Assembly: GCF_000620785.1 (NCBI RefSeq)
Contig: NZ_JIAI01000012.1
Coordinates: forward strand, 156,139-220,138
Direction: 5' to 3'
From: Actinospineispora acaciae DSM 45401
GTDB lineage: Bacteria > Actinomycetota > Actinomycetes > Mycobacteriales > Pseudonocardiaceae
DNA length: 64,000 nt
Each line of letters begins with the position of its first letter. Position 1 is the first letter of the stretch. The notes under the pieces are model-generated. The model saw only the letters and a program-made list of their open reading frames with translations. It did no database searches and had not been told where the DNA came from. Shown piece by piece: positions 56,339-64,000 of the stretch. The position numbers and the translations under genes were made by a program.

Positions 56339-57391
56339 GTGATCGGTACTGAATCGGAGCGTCCCAACACCGGACCCTCCGCGCAGTCCCGCATAGCGAT
56401 CCCTGACTCCGCGCTGCTCGCGGTGCTCGGCTCCCGGGACGAGAACCTGCGCGCCGCCGAGGACCTGCTCGACGCCGACGTGCACGTCAGGGGCAACGAG
56501 CTCACCCTCACCGGCACGCCCTCGGACGTGGCGTTCGCCGAGCGGGTGTTCGCCGAGCTGGTCACGCTGGCCAGCAGGGGCCAGCAGCTGGGCGCGGACA
56601 CCGTGCGCCGGATGGTCACGATGCTCTCCGACGAGGGCGAGGGCACCGACGGCGAGTCCCCGGCCGAGGTGCTCAGCCTCAACATTCTTTCGAGGCGCGG
56701 CCGCACCATCCGTCCCAAGACGCTCAACCAGAAGCGCTACGTCGACGCCATCGACAAGCACACCATCGTCTTCGGCATCGGCCCCGCCGGCACCGGCAAG
56801 ACCTACCTGGCGATGGCCAAGGCGGTGCAGGCGCTGCAGGGCAAGCAGGTCAACCGGATCATCCTGACCCGCCCGGCCGTCGAGGCCGGCGAGCGCCTCG
56901 GCTTCCTGCCCGGCACGCTCTACGAGAAGATCGACCCGTACCTGCGCCCGCTGTACGACGCGCTGCACGACATGATCGACCCGGAGTCCATCCCGAAGCT
57001 GATGGCCGCCGGCACCATCGAGGTCGCGCCGCTGGCCTACATGCGCGGGCGGACCCTGAACGACGCGTTCATCATCCTGGACGAGGCGCAGAACACCACG
57101 CCCGAACAGATGAAGATGTTCCTGACCCGGCTCGGCTTCGGCTCCCAGATCGTGGTCACCGGCGATACCACGCAGATCGACCTGCCCGGCAACGCCCGCT
57201 CCGGCCTGCTGGTGGTCCGGGACATCCTGGAGGGCGTCGACGACGTCCACTTCGCGCAGCTGACCAGCACCGACGTGGTGCGCCACCGGCTGGTCTCGGA
57301 CATCGTGGACGCCTACGCCCGGTGGGACGCGAACCAGCCCTCGGACGCCAGGCTGGTGCCCAACCGCGCCGACCGCCGCCGGCGTCGCTGA
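56339..57391 (+). CDS. phoH: PhoH-like P-loop NTPase
   Basis: A 350-aa PhoH/PhoL protein. An N-terminal KH-like segment (SRDENLRAAEDLLDADVHVR) leads to the helicase-like core: Walker A FGIGPAGTGKTYLAMA, LTRPAVEAGERLGFLPG, Walker B DAFIILDEAQNTTPEQMKMF, VVTGDTTQIDLP. Encoded with ybeY, it is thought to act in RNA metabolism or rRNA maturation. GTG 56339 has only a weak ribosome site. Confidence 0.9.
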   Translation: MIGTESERPNTGPSAQSRIAIPDSALLAVLGSRDENLRAAEDLLDADVHVRGNELTLTGTPSDVAFAERVFAELVTLASRGQQLGADTVRRMVTMLSDEGEGTDGESPAEVLSLNILSRRGRTIRPKTLNQKRYVDAIDKHTIVFGIGPAGTGKTYLAMAKAVQALQGKQVNRIILTRPAVEAGERLGFLPGTLYEKIDPYLRPLYDALHDMIDPESIPKLMAAGTIEVAPLAYMRGRTLNDAFIILDEAQNTTPEQMKMFLTRLGFGSQIVVTGDTTQIDLPGNARSGLLVVRDILEGVDDVHFAQLTSTDVVRHRLVSDIVDAYARWDANQPSDARLVPNRADRRRRR

Positions 57392-57405
57392 CCGGAGACG
57401 AGCAC

Positions 57406-57951
57406 GTGGGTATCGAGATCTGCAACGAGTCGGGCGTGGCCGTCGACGAGGCCGCCATCGCCTCCGTGGCCAGGTACGCCCTGGACGCCATGCGGGTCAA
57501 CCCGCTGGCCGAGCTGAGCGTGCTGCTGGTCGAGCTGGACGTGATGGCCGAGCTGCACCAGCGCTGGATGGACCTGCCCGGCCCGACCGACGTGATGTCC
57601 TTCCCGATGGACGAGCTGGACGCCACCCGCCGCCCGGACTCCCTGGACGACCCGGAGTCCATCCTCGGCGACATCGTGCTCTGCCCCGAGTTCGCCCGCA
57701 AACAGGCCGAGGCCGCCCGCCACACCCTGGACGACGAGCTGCACCTGCTCACCGTGCACGGCGTCCTCCACCTGCTCGGCTACGACCACGCCGAACCCGA
57801 CCAGGAGCGCGAGATGTTCGGCCTGCAGAACGAGCTCCTGGCCCACTGGCGCGAAGAACACGCCGCCGCCCAAGCTCGCGAACGCCGCCACCGCGCCGAC
57901 TCCGCCGTACTCCGCACCGCGAGCCTAGAACCCCCACCGGACCCACAATGA
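57406..57951 (+). CDS. ybeY: rRNA maturation endonuclease YbeY
   Basis: A 181-aa zinc metalloprotein with the signature HGVLHLLGYDH (zinc His triad), PTDVMSFPMDE and LGDIVLCPEFARKQA. It processes 16S rRNA and supports ribosome quality control. GTG 57406 is 15 bases after the phoH stop, with GGAGACGAGC before it; the family N-terminus begins there. A C-terminal tail of about 25 residues (RERRHRADS...) is extra. Confidence 0.92.
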   Translation: MGIEICNESGVAVDEAAIASVARYALDAMRVNPLAELSVLLVELDVMAELHQRWMDLPGPTDVMSFPMDELDATRRPDSLDDPESILGDIVLCPEFARKQAEAARHTLDDELHLLTVHGVLHLLGYDHAEPDQEREMFGLQNELLAHWREEHAAAQARERRHRADSAVLRTASLEPPPDPQ

Positions 57952-57955
57952 CCCG

Positions 57956-57999
57956 CGAGTCGGGCGTCCTGGCACACCGAGTCGGGCGTTTCAGCACAC
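57956..57999. repeat. 22-bp direct repeat pair CGAGTCGGGCGT
   Basis: Two adjacent 22-base copies start CGAGTCGGGCGT and end GCACAC (57956-57977 and 57978-57999). They fill the gap between ybeY and the CBS gene. They look like a dispersed extragenic element and not coding sequence. Confidence 0.7.
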
Positions 58000-58012
58000 C
58001 CGCGCGCACGCC

Positions 58013-59383
58013 GTGACCCCCACCACCGCCTGGCTCCTGGTACTGGCCGTCCTGCTGGTCCCGCTGGCCGGCCTGTTCGCCGCCGCCGACGCGTCGCTGG
58101 GCACCGTCTCGCGCGCCCGGGTGGACGCGCTGGTCCGGGCGGGGCGTACCGGCGCGCGCCAGCTCGCGGTCGTGGTCGCCGACCGCCCCCGGTACGTCAA
58201 CCTGCTCCTGCTGCTCCGGCTGGCATGCGAGACGGTGGCCACCGTGTTGGCCACCCTGGTGGCGATCCAGCTGGTCACCCCGGTGTGGCTGGCCGCGGTG
58301 GTGGCCGGCGCGGTGATGCTGGTGGTCAGCTACGTGCTGATCGGCGTCGGCCCGCGCACCATCGGCCGCCAGCATCCGTACCTGGTCGGGCTGCTGCTGG
58401 CCGCCCCGGTGCGCGCGCTGGCCGCGCTGCTCGGCCCGCTGACCCAGCTGCTCATCGTGGTCGGCAACGCCATCACGCCCGGCCGGGGCTTCCGGGAGGG
58501 GCCGTTCTCCTCCGAGGTGGAGCTGCGCGAGGCCGTGGACCTGGCCGGGGCGCGCGGCGTGGTCGCCGAGGACGAGCGGCAGATGATCCACTCGGTGTTC
58601 GAGCTGGGCGACACGCCGACCAGGGAGGTCATGGTCCCGCGCACCGAGCTGATCTGGATCGAGCGGGAGAAGTCTGTCCAGGACGGGCTGACCCTGGCGC
58701 TGCGCAGCGGCTACTCCCGGATCCCGGTGCTCGGCGAGGACGTCGACGACGTGGTCGGCGTCGTCTACCTGAAGGACCTGGTGGCGGCCGTGCAGATCGG
58801 CCCGTCGGACCGGACGGTCGGTGACGTGATGCGGACGGCCACCTTCGTGCCCGACTCCAAGCCGGTGGCCGACCTGCTCAGGGAGATGCAGCGCGGACGG
58901 TTCCACATGGCGATCGTCGTCGACGAGTACGGCGGCACCGCCGGCGTGGTGACCATCGAGGACATCCTGGAGGAGATCGTCGGGGAGATCACCGACGAGT
59001 ACGACACCGAGGAGATCCCGCCGGTGCGGCAGGTGGACGAGCACACCGTGCGGGTGGCCGCCCGGCTGCCGGTCTCCGACCTGGGTGAGCTGTTCGGGGC
59101 CGGCACGGGGGCCGGGCTGGAGCCGGAGCTGGCCGAGGCCGACGTGGACACCGTGGGCGGCCTGCTGGCCCAGCGGCTGGGGCGGGTGCCGCTGCCGGGC
59201 GCGCGGGCCGAGGTCGCCGGGTTGACCCTGCTCGCCGAGGGCGGCAAGGACGCCCGAGGCAGAATACGGATCACGACGGTCCTGGTCAGCCCGACCGAGT
59301 CGAAGGCGGGCGAGCCGGACCACGCCGCCGGAGAGCCCGAGCGGCGGGAGGGGAGCGATGTCTCGAGCCGAGACCGGAGCTGA
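58013..59383 (+). CDS. CNNM/CBS domain membrane protein (HlyC/CorC family)
   Basis: A 456-aa protein with an N-terminal DUF21/CNNM transmembrane domain (about four helices; WLLVLAVLLVPLAGLFAAAD, VVAGAVMLVVSYVLIGVG), two CBS domains (TREVMVPRTELIWIE, RTVGDVMRTATFVPDSKP) and a C-terminal CorC transporter-associated domain. VVDEYGGTAGVVTIEDILEE is the conserved CBS end. Related proteins are linked to magnesium efflux or homeostasis. It lies between ybeY and era as in mycobacteria (Rv2366c-like). GTG start. Confidence 0.9.
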   Translation: MTPTTAWLLVLAVLLVPLAGLFAAADASLGTVSRARVDALVRAGRTGARQLAVVVADRPRYVNLLLLLRLACETVATVLATLVAIQLVTPVWLAAVVAGAVMLVVSYVLIGVGPRTIGRQHPYLVGLLLAAPVRALAALLGPLTQLLIVVGNAITPGRGFREGPFSSEVELREAVDLAGARGVVAEDERQMIHSVFELGDTPTREVMVPRTELIWIEREKSVQDGLTLALRSGYSRIPVLGEDVDDVVGVVYLKDLVAAVQIGPSDRTVGDVMRTATFVPDSKPVADLLREMQRGRFHMAIVVDEYGGTAGVVTIEDILEEIVGEITDEYDTEEIPPVRQVDEHTVRVAARLPVSDLGELFGAGTGAGLEPELAEADVDTVGGLLAQRLGRVPLPGARAEVAGLTLLAEGGKDARGRIRITTVLVSPTESKAGEPDHAAGEPERREGSDVSSRDRS

Positions 59384-59729
59384 CGGCACGCCCGAGCTGG
59401 ACCCGGAGGACGCCAAGATCGTGGTGCTTGCCCGGTCGTCCCGGGCCCGCACCGGGGCCGCCGAGGGCGCCGCCGTGCGGGACACCGACGGGCGGACCTA
59501 CGCGGCGACCACCGTCGTACTGCCCTCGCTGCGGCTGTCCGCGCTGCAGGCCGCCGTGGCCGCCGCGGTGGCCAGCGGGGCGGAGGGGCTGGAGGCGGCG
59601 GCGGTGGTGAGCGCGGACGCCGGCGATCCCGACCCCGCGTCGCTGGCCGCCGTGCGCGACCTCGGCCCGGAGGCGCCACTGCTGCTGGCCGACGCCGCCG
59701 GGCAGGTCCGCGCGGTGCGCACGCCTTGA
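59358..59729 (+). CDS. Cytidine deaminase-fold protein, Rv2365c-like
   Basis: A 123-aa protein: LDPEDAKIVVLARSSRART, GAAVRDTDGRTYAATTVVLP, LRLSALQAAVAAAVASGAEG. The arrangement resembles cytidine deaminase (GAAVxDxxGRxYxxxxV, then LSAxQAAVAxA), but the zinc-binding CxxC/HxE residues are absent, so it is probably not an active deaminase. Its ATG overlaps the 3' end of the CBS gene with a GGGAGGGGAG ribosome site. Mycobacteria have a similar small gene before era. Confidence 0.8.
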   Translation: MSRAETGADGTPELDPEDAKIVVLARSSRARTGAAEGAAVRDTDGRTYAATTVVLPSLRLSALQAAVAAAVASGAEGLEAAAVVSADAGDPDPASLAAVRDLGPEAPLLLADAAGQVRAVRTP

Positions 59730-60967
59730 CCGGCCTGCCCAGCACCCCGCGCTACGACGCGGTGGTGGTCGGGGCCGGGATCGTCGGCCTGGCCACCGCC
59801 CGCGAGCTGTGCCGCGCCGGGCGCTCGGTGGCGGTCGTGGAGGCCGAGCCCCGGGTCGCCGCGCACCAGACCGGGCACAACTCGAACGTGATCCACTCCG
59901 GGCTGTACTACCGGCCGGGCAGCCACAAGGCGCGCCTGGCCGTGGCCGGCAGGGACGAGACCGTCGCGTTCTGCCGCACCCACGGCCTGCCGCACCGGGT
60001 CGGCGGCAAGCTGGTGGTCGCCACCGAGCCCGAGGAGCTGCCCCGGATGGCCGAGCTGGCCCGCCGGGGCGCCGCCAACGGCGTGGAGTGCCACGAGCTG
60101 GACGCGGCGGGCGCGCGCGAGCACGAGCCGAACGTGCGCGCGCTGGCCGCGCTGCGGGTGCCCGGCACGGGGGTGTGCGACTTCCGGCTGGTCGCGGAGA
60201 AGCTGGCGTGGCTGCTGGCCGCGGCCGGCGGGGAGCTGATGCTCGGCCGGCGGGTGCTGGCGCTGGTCCCCAGGCGCGGCGATGTGGTGGTGCGGACCGA
60301 GGCCGGCGACCTGCTGGCCACCCGGGTGGTGTGCTGCGCGGGGCTGCACGGCGACGAGCTGGCCCGCGCGGCCGGCGGCCCGGACCCCGGCGTGCGGATC
60401 GTGCCGTTCCGGGGCGAGTACGCCGGGTTGCGCCCGCCGGCGGACGGGCTGGTCCGCGAGCTGGTCTACCCGGTTCCCGACCCCGGGCTGCCGTTCCTGG
60501 GCGTGCACGCCACCCGGGGCCTGGACGAGCACGTGCACGTCGGCCCGAACGCGGTGCTCGCGCTGGCCAGGGAGGGCTACGACTGGCGCGCGGTGCGACC
60601 GGAGGAGCTGGCCGCCACGCTGGCCTACCCGGGGCTGTGGCGGCTGGCGCGGCGGCACTGGCGCGTCGGGCTGGACGAGGTGCGCGGCTCGCTGTCCCGC
60701 GAGGCGATGGCCGCCAGGGTGCGCCGGATGCTGCCGGACGTGCGGGCGGCCGACCTGGAGCCGGCCGGTGCCGGGGTGCGCGCGCAGGCGGTCCGCCCGG
60801 ACGGCACCCTGGTCGACGACTTCCTGTTCCATCGACAAGGTCCGGTGTTGCACGTGCTCAACGCGCCGTCCCCGGCGGCCACCGCCGCGCTGCCGATCGC
60901 CAGGAAGATCGCCGCCGAGGTCACCGGCGAACAGGAGCCGGCACCGGAGACGGCGGCGTCGCAGTGA
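59726..60967 (+). CDS. lhgO: L-2-hydroxyglutarate oxidase
   Basis: A 413-aa FAD enzyme. AVVVGAGIVGLATARELCRA is the dinucleotide fold and HQTGHNSNVIHSGLYYRPGS is the LhgO signature; VVCCAGLHGDELAR and FLGVHATRGLDEHVHVGPNAV follow. It oxidises L-2-hydroxyglutarate, a side product of metabolism, to 2-oxoglutarate. The TTG start overlaps the previous stop (TTGA), and its end overlaps era by GTGA, so it is co-translated in this cluster. Confidence 0.88.
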   Translation: MTGLPSTPRYDAVVVGAGIVGLATARELCRAGRSVAVVEAEPRVAAHQTGHNSNVIHSGLYYRPGSHKARLAVAGRDETVAFCRTHGLPHRVGGKLVVATEPEELPRMAELARRGAANGVECHELDAAGAREHEPNVRALAALRVPGTGVCDFRLVAEKLAWLLAAAGGELMLGRRVLALVPRRGDVVVRTEAGDLLATRVVCCAGLHGDELARAAGGPDPGVRIVPFRGEYAGLRPPADGLVRELVYPVPDPGLPFLGVHATRGLDEHVHVGPNAVLALAREGYDWRAVRPEELAATLAYPGLWRLARRHWRVGLDEVRGSLSREAMAARVRRMLPDVRAADLEPAGAGVRAQAVRPDGTLVDDFLFHRQGPVLHVLNAPSPAATAALPIARKIAAEVTGEQEPAPETAASQ

Positions 60968-61887
60968 CCGCCCGTACCAACGAGACCGGTGACACCACAC
61001 ACCGCTCCGGGTTCGCCTGCTTCGTGGGCCGCCCCAACGCCGGCAAGTCCACGCTGACCAACGCGCTGGTCGGCGGCAAGGTGGCGATCACCTCCAGCCG
61101 TCCGCAGACCACCCGGCACGCCATCCGGGGCATCCTGAGCAGGCCGGACGCGCAGCTGGTCGTGGTGGACACCCCCGGCCTGCACAAGCCGCGCACGCTG
61201 CTCGGCAGCCGGCTCAACGACATCGTGCGGGAGACCTGGGCCGAGGTCGACGTGATCGGCTTCTGCGTGCCGGCCGACGCCCCGGTCGGCAGGGGCGACG
61301 AGTTCATCGTGAACGAGCTGCGCACGGTGGCCCGCCGTACGCCGGTCCTCGGCGTGGTCACCAAGACCGACCTCGCGCCCCCGGCCGCCGTCGCCGAACG
61401 CCTGACCCAGCTGTCCGGGCTGATGGACTTCGCCGAGATCGTGCCCTGCTCGGCCGTCGACGGCTTCCAGGTCGAGACGGTCGCCGACCTGCTGGTGGCC
61501 CGCCTCCCGGAGGGTCCGCCGCTCTACCCCGACGGCGAGCTGACCGACGAGCCGGAGACCACCCTGGTCGCCGAGCTGGTCAGGGAGGCCGCGCTGGAGG
61601 GGGTCCGCGACGAGCTGCCGCACTCGCTGGCCGTGCTGGTCGAGGAGATGCTGCCGCACGAGGGCCGCGACGACATGCTCGACGTGCACGCGATCATCTA
61701 CGTGGAGCGGCAGAGCCAGAAGGGCATCGTGATCGGCAAGGGCGGCGCCCGGCTCAAGCACGTGGGCAGCGCCGCCCGTCGCCAGATCGAGGCGCTGCTC
61801 GGCACCAAGATCTACCTGGACCTGCACGTCAGCGTGGCCAAGGACTGGCAGCGCGACCCCCGCCAGCTCCGCAAGCTCGGGTTCTGA
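60964..61887 (+). CDS. era: GTPase Era
   Basis: A 307-aa GTPase for 30S assembly. G1 is CFVGRPNAGKSTLTNALVG, G2 region SSRPQTTRHAI, G3 DTPGLHKPR, G4 TKTD; the C-terminal KH domain has IIYVERQSQKGIVIGKGGAR and ends VAKDWQRDPRQLRKLGF. GTG 60964 overlaps the lhgO stop. The clustering with ybeY and phoH is standard for ribosome maturation genes. Confidence 0.94.
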   Translation: MTARTNETGDTTHRSGFACFVGRPNAGKSTLTNALVGGKVAITSSRPQTTRHAIRGILSRPDAQLVVVDTPGLHKPRTLLGSRLNDIVRETWAEVDVIGFCVPADAPVGRGDEFIVNELRTVARRTPVLGVVTKTDLAPPAAVAERLTQLSGLMDFAEIVPCSAVDGFQVETVADLLVARLPEGPPLYPDGELTDEPETTLVAELVREAALEGVRDELPHSLAVLVEEMLPHEGRDDMLDVHAIIYVERQSQKGIVIGKGGARLKHVGSAARRQIEALLGTKIYLDLHVSVAKDWQRDPRQLRKLGF

Positions 61888-61893
61888 ACCAGC

Positions 61894-62532
61894 ATGCCGC
61901 CGACACGAGCGTGGCTGGTCCGGCACGGCCAGAGCGAGGCCAACGCCGGGATCCCCGGCCCGGACCCGGGCGCCACGCCGTTGACCCCGCTCGGGCGCCG
62001 GCAGGCCGAGCGGGTGGCCCAGGCCGTCCCCGAGGCCCCGGCCCTGATCGTCACCTCGCCGTTCGCGCGGGCCAGGGCCACGGCGGAGCGGACGATCGCG
62101 CGGTTCCCCGGCTCGCCCGTCCAGGAATGGCCGGTGCAGGAGTACCACTACCTGGGCCAGTTCCACGACCTGGCCACCACCTCCGGCGAGCGCGAGCCGT
62201 ACGTGCGGGCGTACTGGGAGCGGGCCGACCCGCATCTGGTCAACGGCGACGCCGAGTCGTTCGCGGACCTGATCGACCGCGTCGAACTGTGCCTGACCCG
62301 GCTCGACCAGCGGCCCGAGGGGCTGGTCGCCGTGTTCACCCACGGGATGTTCACCATGGCGCTGCTCTGGTGGCTGCTGACCGGGCGCGGCGAGGTGACC
62401 ACCGACGCGATGCGACGGTTCCGCACGTTCGCCGACGCGTGCCGGATCCCCAACGGCTGCATCGTCGAGCTCCGCTACCCGGGGCCGGTCGCCCTGCCCG
62501 GCTCGACGGCCCACCTGCCGGCCGCGACCTAG
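61894..62532 (+). CDS. Histidine phosphatase family protein
   Basis: A 212-aa phosphoglycerate mutase-fold enzyme: AWLVRHGQSEAN with the RHG catalytic His, LTPLGRRQAERVAQA, VTSPFARARATAE, and the second His in VFTHGMFTMALLWW. It is probably a phosphatase; the substrate is not predictable. It lies 6 bases after era. Confidence 0.87.
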   Translation: MPPTRAWLVRHGQSEANAGIPGPDPGATPLTPLGRRQAERVAQAVPEAPALIVTSPFARARATAERTIARFPGSPVQEWPVQEYHYLGQFHDLATTSGEREPYVRAYWERADPHLVNGDAESFADLIDRVELCLTRLDQRPEGLVAVFTHGMFTMALLWWLLTGRGEVTTDAMRRFRTFADACRIPNGCIVELRYPGPVALPGSTAHLPAAT

Positions 62533-62571
62533 CACTCGACCGGCACGCCCGCCGAGGGCGACGTGACGACC

Positions 62572-62600
62572 TTGACCGGTCGTCCATGCCGACGTAGCGT
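62572..62600 (+). promoter_or_regulatory. Promoter before the saccharopine dehydrogenase-like gene
   Basis: TTGACC (62572-62577), 17-base spacer, TAGCGT (62595-62600), a good match to an actinobacterial housekeeping promoter. A leader of about 85 bases to the CAGGAG ribosome site follows. Confidence 0.55.
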
Positions 62601-62691
62601 ACGAGCCGATCAATCGATCGACAGATTCAAGGCTCGCCTCCTTCGAAGCGCACGGCGCCAAATCCGCGGAATCGCCTGGTCAGGAGTGGAT

Positions 62692-63843
62692 ATGAAGGTT
62701 GTTGTGGCCGGCTGCGGGTTTCACGGCCGTGGGATCGCCTACCAGCTCGGCGGCCGGCGGCCGGAGATCGAACTTCTGGTCGTGGACGGCGACGCGGCGC
62801 GAGCACGGGCGGTCGGCGCCAAGGCCGGGGTGCCCTGGCGGCAGGTGGACGTCACCGATCGCGGTGCCCTGCGCGGGCTGCTGGGCGCGGCCGACGTCGT
62901 AGTGAACGCCGTCGGGCCCTATCACCGGACCGCGCTCGCCGTGATCGAGGTCGCTCTCGAGACGAACACGCACTACGTGGACATGAACGACGACCACGAG
63001 GTGGCGGAGGCGCTGCTGCTCGATCGTTCCTGGGACGACCGCGCCCGGCGGGCCGGGCTCACCGTCCTGATCGACTGCGGGGTGGTCCCGGGCCTGAGCG
63101 GGATGCTCGTGCGGTACGCCAGCGACCAGCTCGACGACGTCCGGCACGTCGCGATCCGTTTCGCCTGGAACTACAACCGCGCATACCCGGCGGCCGTCCA
63201 GCACTTCCTCAGGATCAACAGCGGTCGCGGGCCGCAATACGTAGACGGCCACCTGGTTCGGAAGGGGCCATTCGAGGGCGGCGGCGAGGTTCACTTCCAC
63301 GAGCCGGTCGGGGCGACGCACACCTACTTCACCGGCGTTCCGGATCCCGTGGCGATCTCCCGGTTCATCCCCGGTGTCGTGACCGCGACCGCAACGGGCG
63401 CGTTCTACCAGCCGGAGGCGAACCGGCTGCTCCGCGACATGATCCGGTGGGGGTTCGCCTCGTACGAGCCGCCCGATTCGACAGGGCCGAGTCCCATGGA
63501 CTACCTGATCGACTATCTCCGCTCACCGCACGGCGAGCGGTACTTCGAGATCCCGCGCCGGGACGTGCCGCTGGCCCTTCGCGTCGAGGTCACCGGCGGC
63601 CGTTCGGGCGTCCCGACCAGCCTCGGCTTCGAGGTTCACGATCATTCGCGGCGGGCGACCACCGCGTTCACCGCGCTCGCCGCCCAGGCCGTGATCCGCG
63701 GCGAGCTCGGGGCCGGGGTCCACGCCCCGGAGGCGTGGCCGCACGCGGCGCGGTTCCTCCGAGAACTGCTGGCCGATCCGCATGTCCAGATCATGGAATG
63801 GCGTGACGACCGGCCCGCGCGGCCGCTGTCCCTCGCCGGGTAG
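62692..63843 (+). CDS. Saccharopine dehydrogenase-like oxidoreductase
   Basis: A 383-aa protein with an N-terminal Rossmann fold (MKVVVAGCGFHGRGIAYQLG, LGAADVVVNAVGPYHRTALA) and the saccharopine dehydrogenase-type NTHYVDMNDDHEVAEA segment, followed by GLTVLIDCGVVPGLSGMLVR. Relatives act on lysine-pathway or polyamine-type substrates, but many have unknown roles. ATG 62692 has CAGGAG six bases before; the longer frame upstream is not in family. It has its own promoter and a hairpin after it. Its Ser/Arg/Ile use looks a little less GC-biased than the conserved block before it. Confidence 0.8.
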   Translation: MKVVVAGCGFHGRGIAYQLGGRRPEIELLVVDGDAARARAVGAKAGVPWRQVDVTDRGALRGLLGAADVVVNAVGPYHRTALAVIEVALETNTHYVDMNDDHEVAEALLLDRSWDDRARRAGLTVLIDCGVVPGLSGMLVRYASDQLDDVRHVAIRFAWNYNRAYPAAVQHFLRINSGRGPQYVDGHLVRKGPFEGGGEVHFHEPVGATHTYFTGVPDPVAISRFIPGVVTATATGAFYQPEANRLLRDMIRWGFASYEPPDSTGPSPMDYLIDYLRSPHGERYFEIPRRDVPLALRVEVTGGRSGVPTSLGFEVHDHSRRATTAFTALAAQAVIRGELGAGVHAPEAWPHAARFLRELLADPHVQIMEWRDDRPARPLSLAG

Positions 63844-63844
63844 G

Positions 63845-64000
63845 ACTAGAGCGTGTCCCGCGGATCATCCAGCCGGCTGCGCGGCGCCCAGATCGCGCCT
63901 CGCGGCGTTCTCGTCGCCGCCGATACAACAGCGGTATCGGCGGCTCCTCGGCCTTGCGAGCCACAATCTGGATCACCGCTCGCTCGGCATAGATCCACGG
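63845..64000. other. Unassigned end region, possibly an interspersed repeat
   Basis: The last 156 bases hold GAGCGTGTCCCGCGG, a GC hairpin and no coding frame that I can support on either strand; a 61-codon minus frame (63791-63976) is Arg-rich and looks spurious. The wording resembles dispersed intergenic repeats or an insertion-sequence edge, but no transposase is seen. Confidence 0.3.
63916..63944 (+). terminator. Hairpin after the saccharopine dehydrogenase-like gene
   Basis: Arms GCCGCCGATAC and GTATCGGCGGC (11 bp, perfect) with a 7-base loop, about 73 bases beyond the stop. It could end the transcript; no T-run follows. Confidence 0.5.

Noticed and set aside
59809..60963. Upstream extension of era to 59809
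   Set aside because: The frame lies inside lhgO and has no Era similarity; GTG 60964 overlaps the lhgO stop and starts the conserved protein.
63791..63976. 61-codon minus-strand frame at the window end
   Set aside because: Arg-rich, overlaps a hairpin and the end of the dehydrogenase gene; no support as a transposase or other gene.
1..64000. tRNA, rRNA, riboswitch and transposase search by eye
   Set aside because: No cloverleaf, rRNA signature, known riboswitch core or DDE transposase frame was recognised; a covariance-model search could still find small RNAs.

Overview
The window is very GC-rich (roughly 70% or more by eye), uses GTG and TTG starts freely, links genes by ATGA/GTGA stop-start overlaps, and has several promoters whose -10 box lies 6-9 bases before the start codon (leaderless messages). 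With IdeR-type iron boxes, actinobacterial cysteine-operon leader peptides, a DUF222/HNH gene and an hrcA-dnaJ-rsmE-phoH-ybeY-CBS-era order like that of mycobacteria, it is chromosomal DNA of a high-GC actinomycete. Pseudonocardiaceae (Amycolatopsis-like) is my best guess. No rRNA, tRNA, CRISPR array, transposase or phage gene was seen.

0-15.5 kb is mainly accessory metabolism: an aldehyde dehydrogenase/FAD oxidase pair with a LysR regulator; a divergent SnoaL-like/TetR pair; a decayed LysR fragment behind a 16-bp tandem repeat; an alpha-beta fused thiamine-dependent E1 dehydrogenase; a large membrane-anchored TPR protein of unknown role; an ArsR-SRPBCC operon; a LacI regulator coupled to an enoyl-CoA hydratase and facing an MFS transporter across a perfect palindrome; and a methyltransferase. 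15.5-22.1 kb looks like one catabolic module for an amino compound: APC permease, AsnC/Lrp regulator, a kinase/M23/class III aminotransferase fusion, and an M24 enzyme resembling ectoine hydrolase. A ThyX-like gene follows.

23-33.7 kb is a sulfur region. Sulfite reductase, a 53-aa zinc ribbon, APS reductase, CysD, CysN and a sirohydrochlorin chelatase run leftward as one probable operon. A CymR-like Rrf2 regulator separates it from a second leftward operon with a sulfonate/sulfate-type ABC transporter, a 51-aa membrane protein and a YeiH-family exporter. Both operons begin with a short cysteine-containing leader peptide of the same family, so attenuation by cysteine supply is likely.

33.8-36.1 kb holds a SRPBCC-DUF2867 protein behind two operator-like palindromes, then HemW. 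36.1-52.8 kb is variable: a DUF222/HNH protein, a membrane pseudokinase with a long proline-rich region, an iron-regulated module (sucrase/ferredoxin-like protein, a 36-aa peptide, a JmjC/cupin oxygenase and a siderophore-binding lipoprotein, with two iron boxes), and a tightly coupled sugar operon (1-phosphofructokinase-like kinase, LacI, FGGY kinase, LacD-like aldolase, ribose-type ABC transporter). A P-loop kinase and a sirtuin follow. In Mycobacterium tuberculosis the mycobactin genes lie between hemN and hrcA; here the same slot carries a different iron-linked cassette.

52.9-62.5 kb is the conserved housekeeping block (hrcA, dnaJ, rsmE, phoH, ybeY, a CBS membrane protein, a deaminase-fold protein, lhgO, era, a phosphatase). 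The window ends with a saccharopine dehydrogenase-like gene. The most promising undescribed system is the 36-aa peptide plus JmjC oxygenase pair at 40,977-42,450: a candidate ribosomal peptide pathway under iron control.
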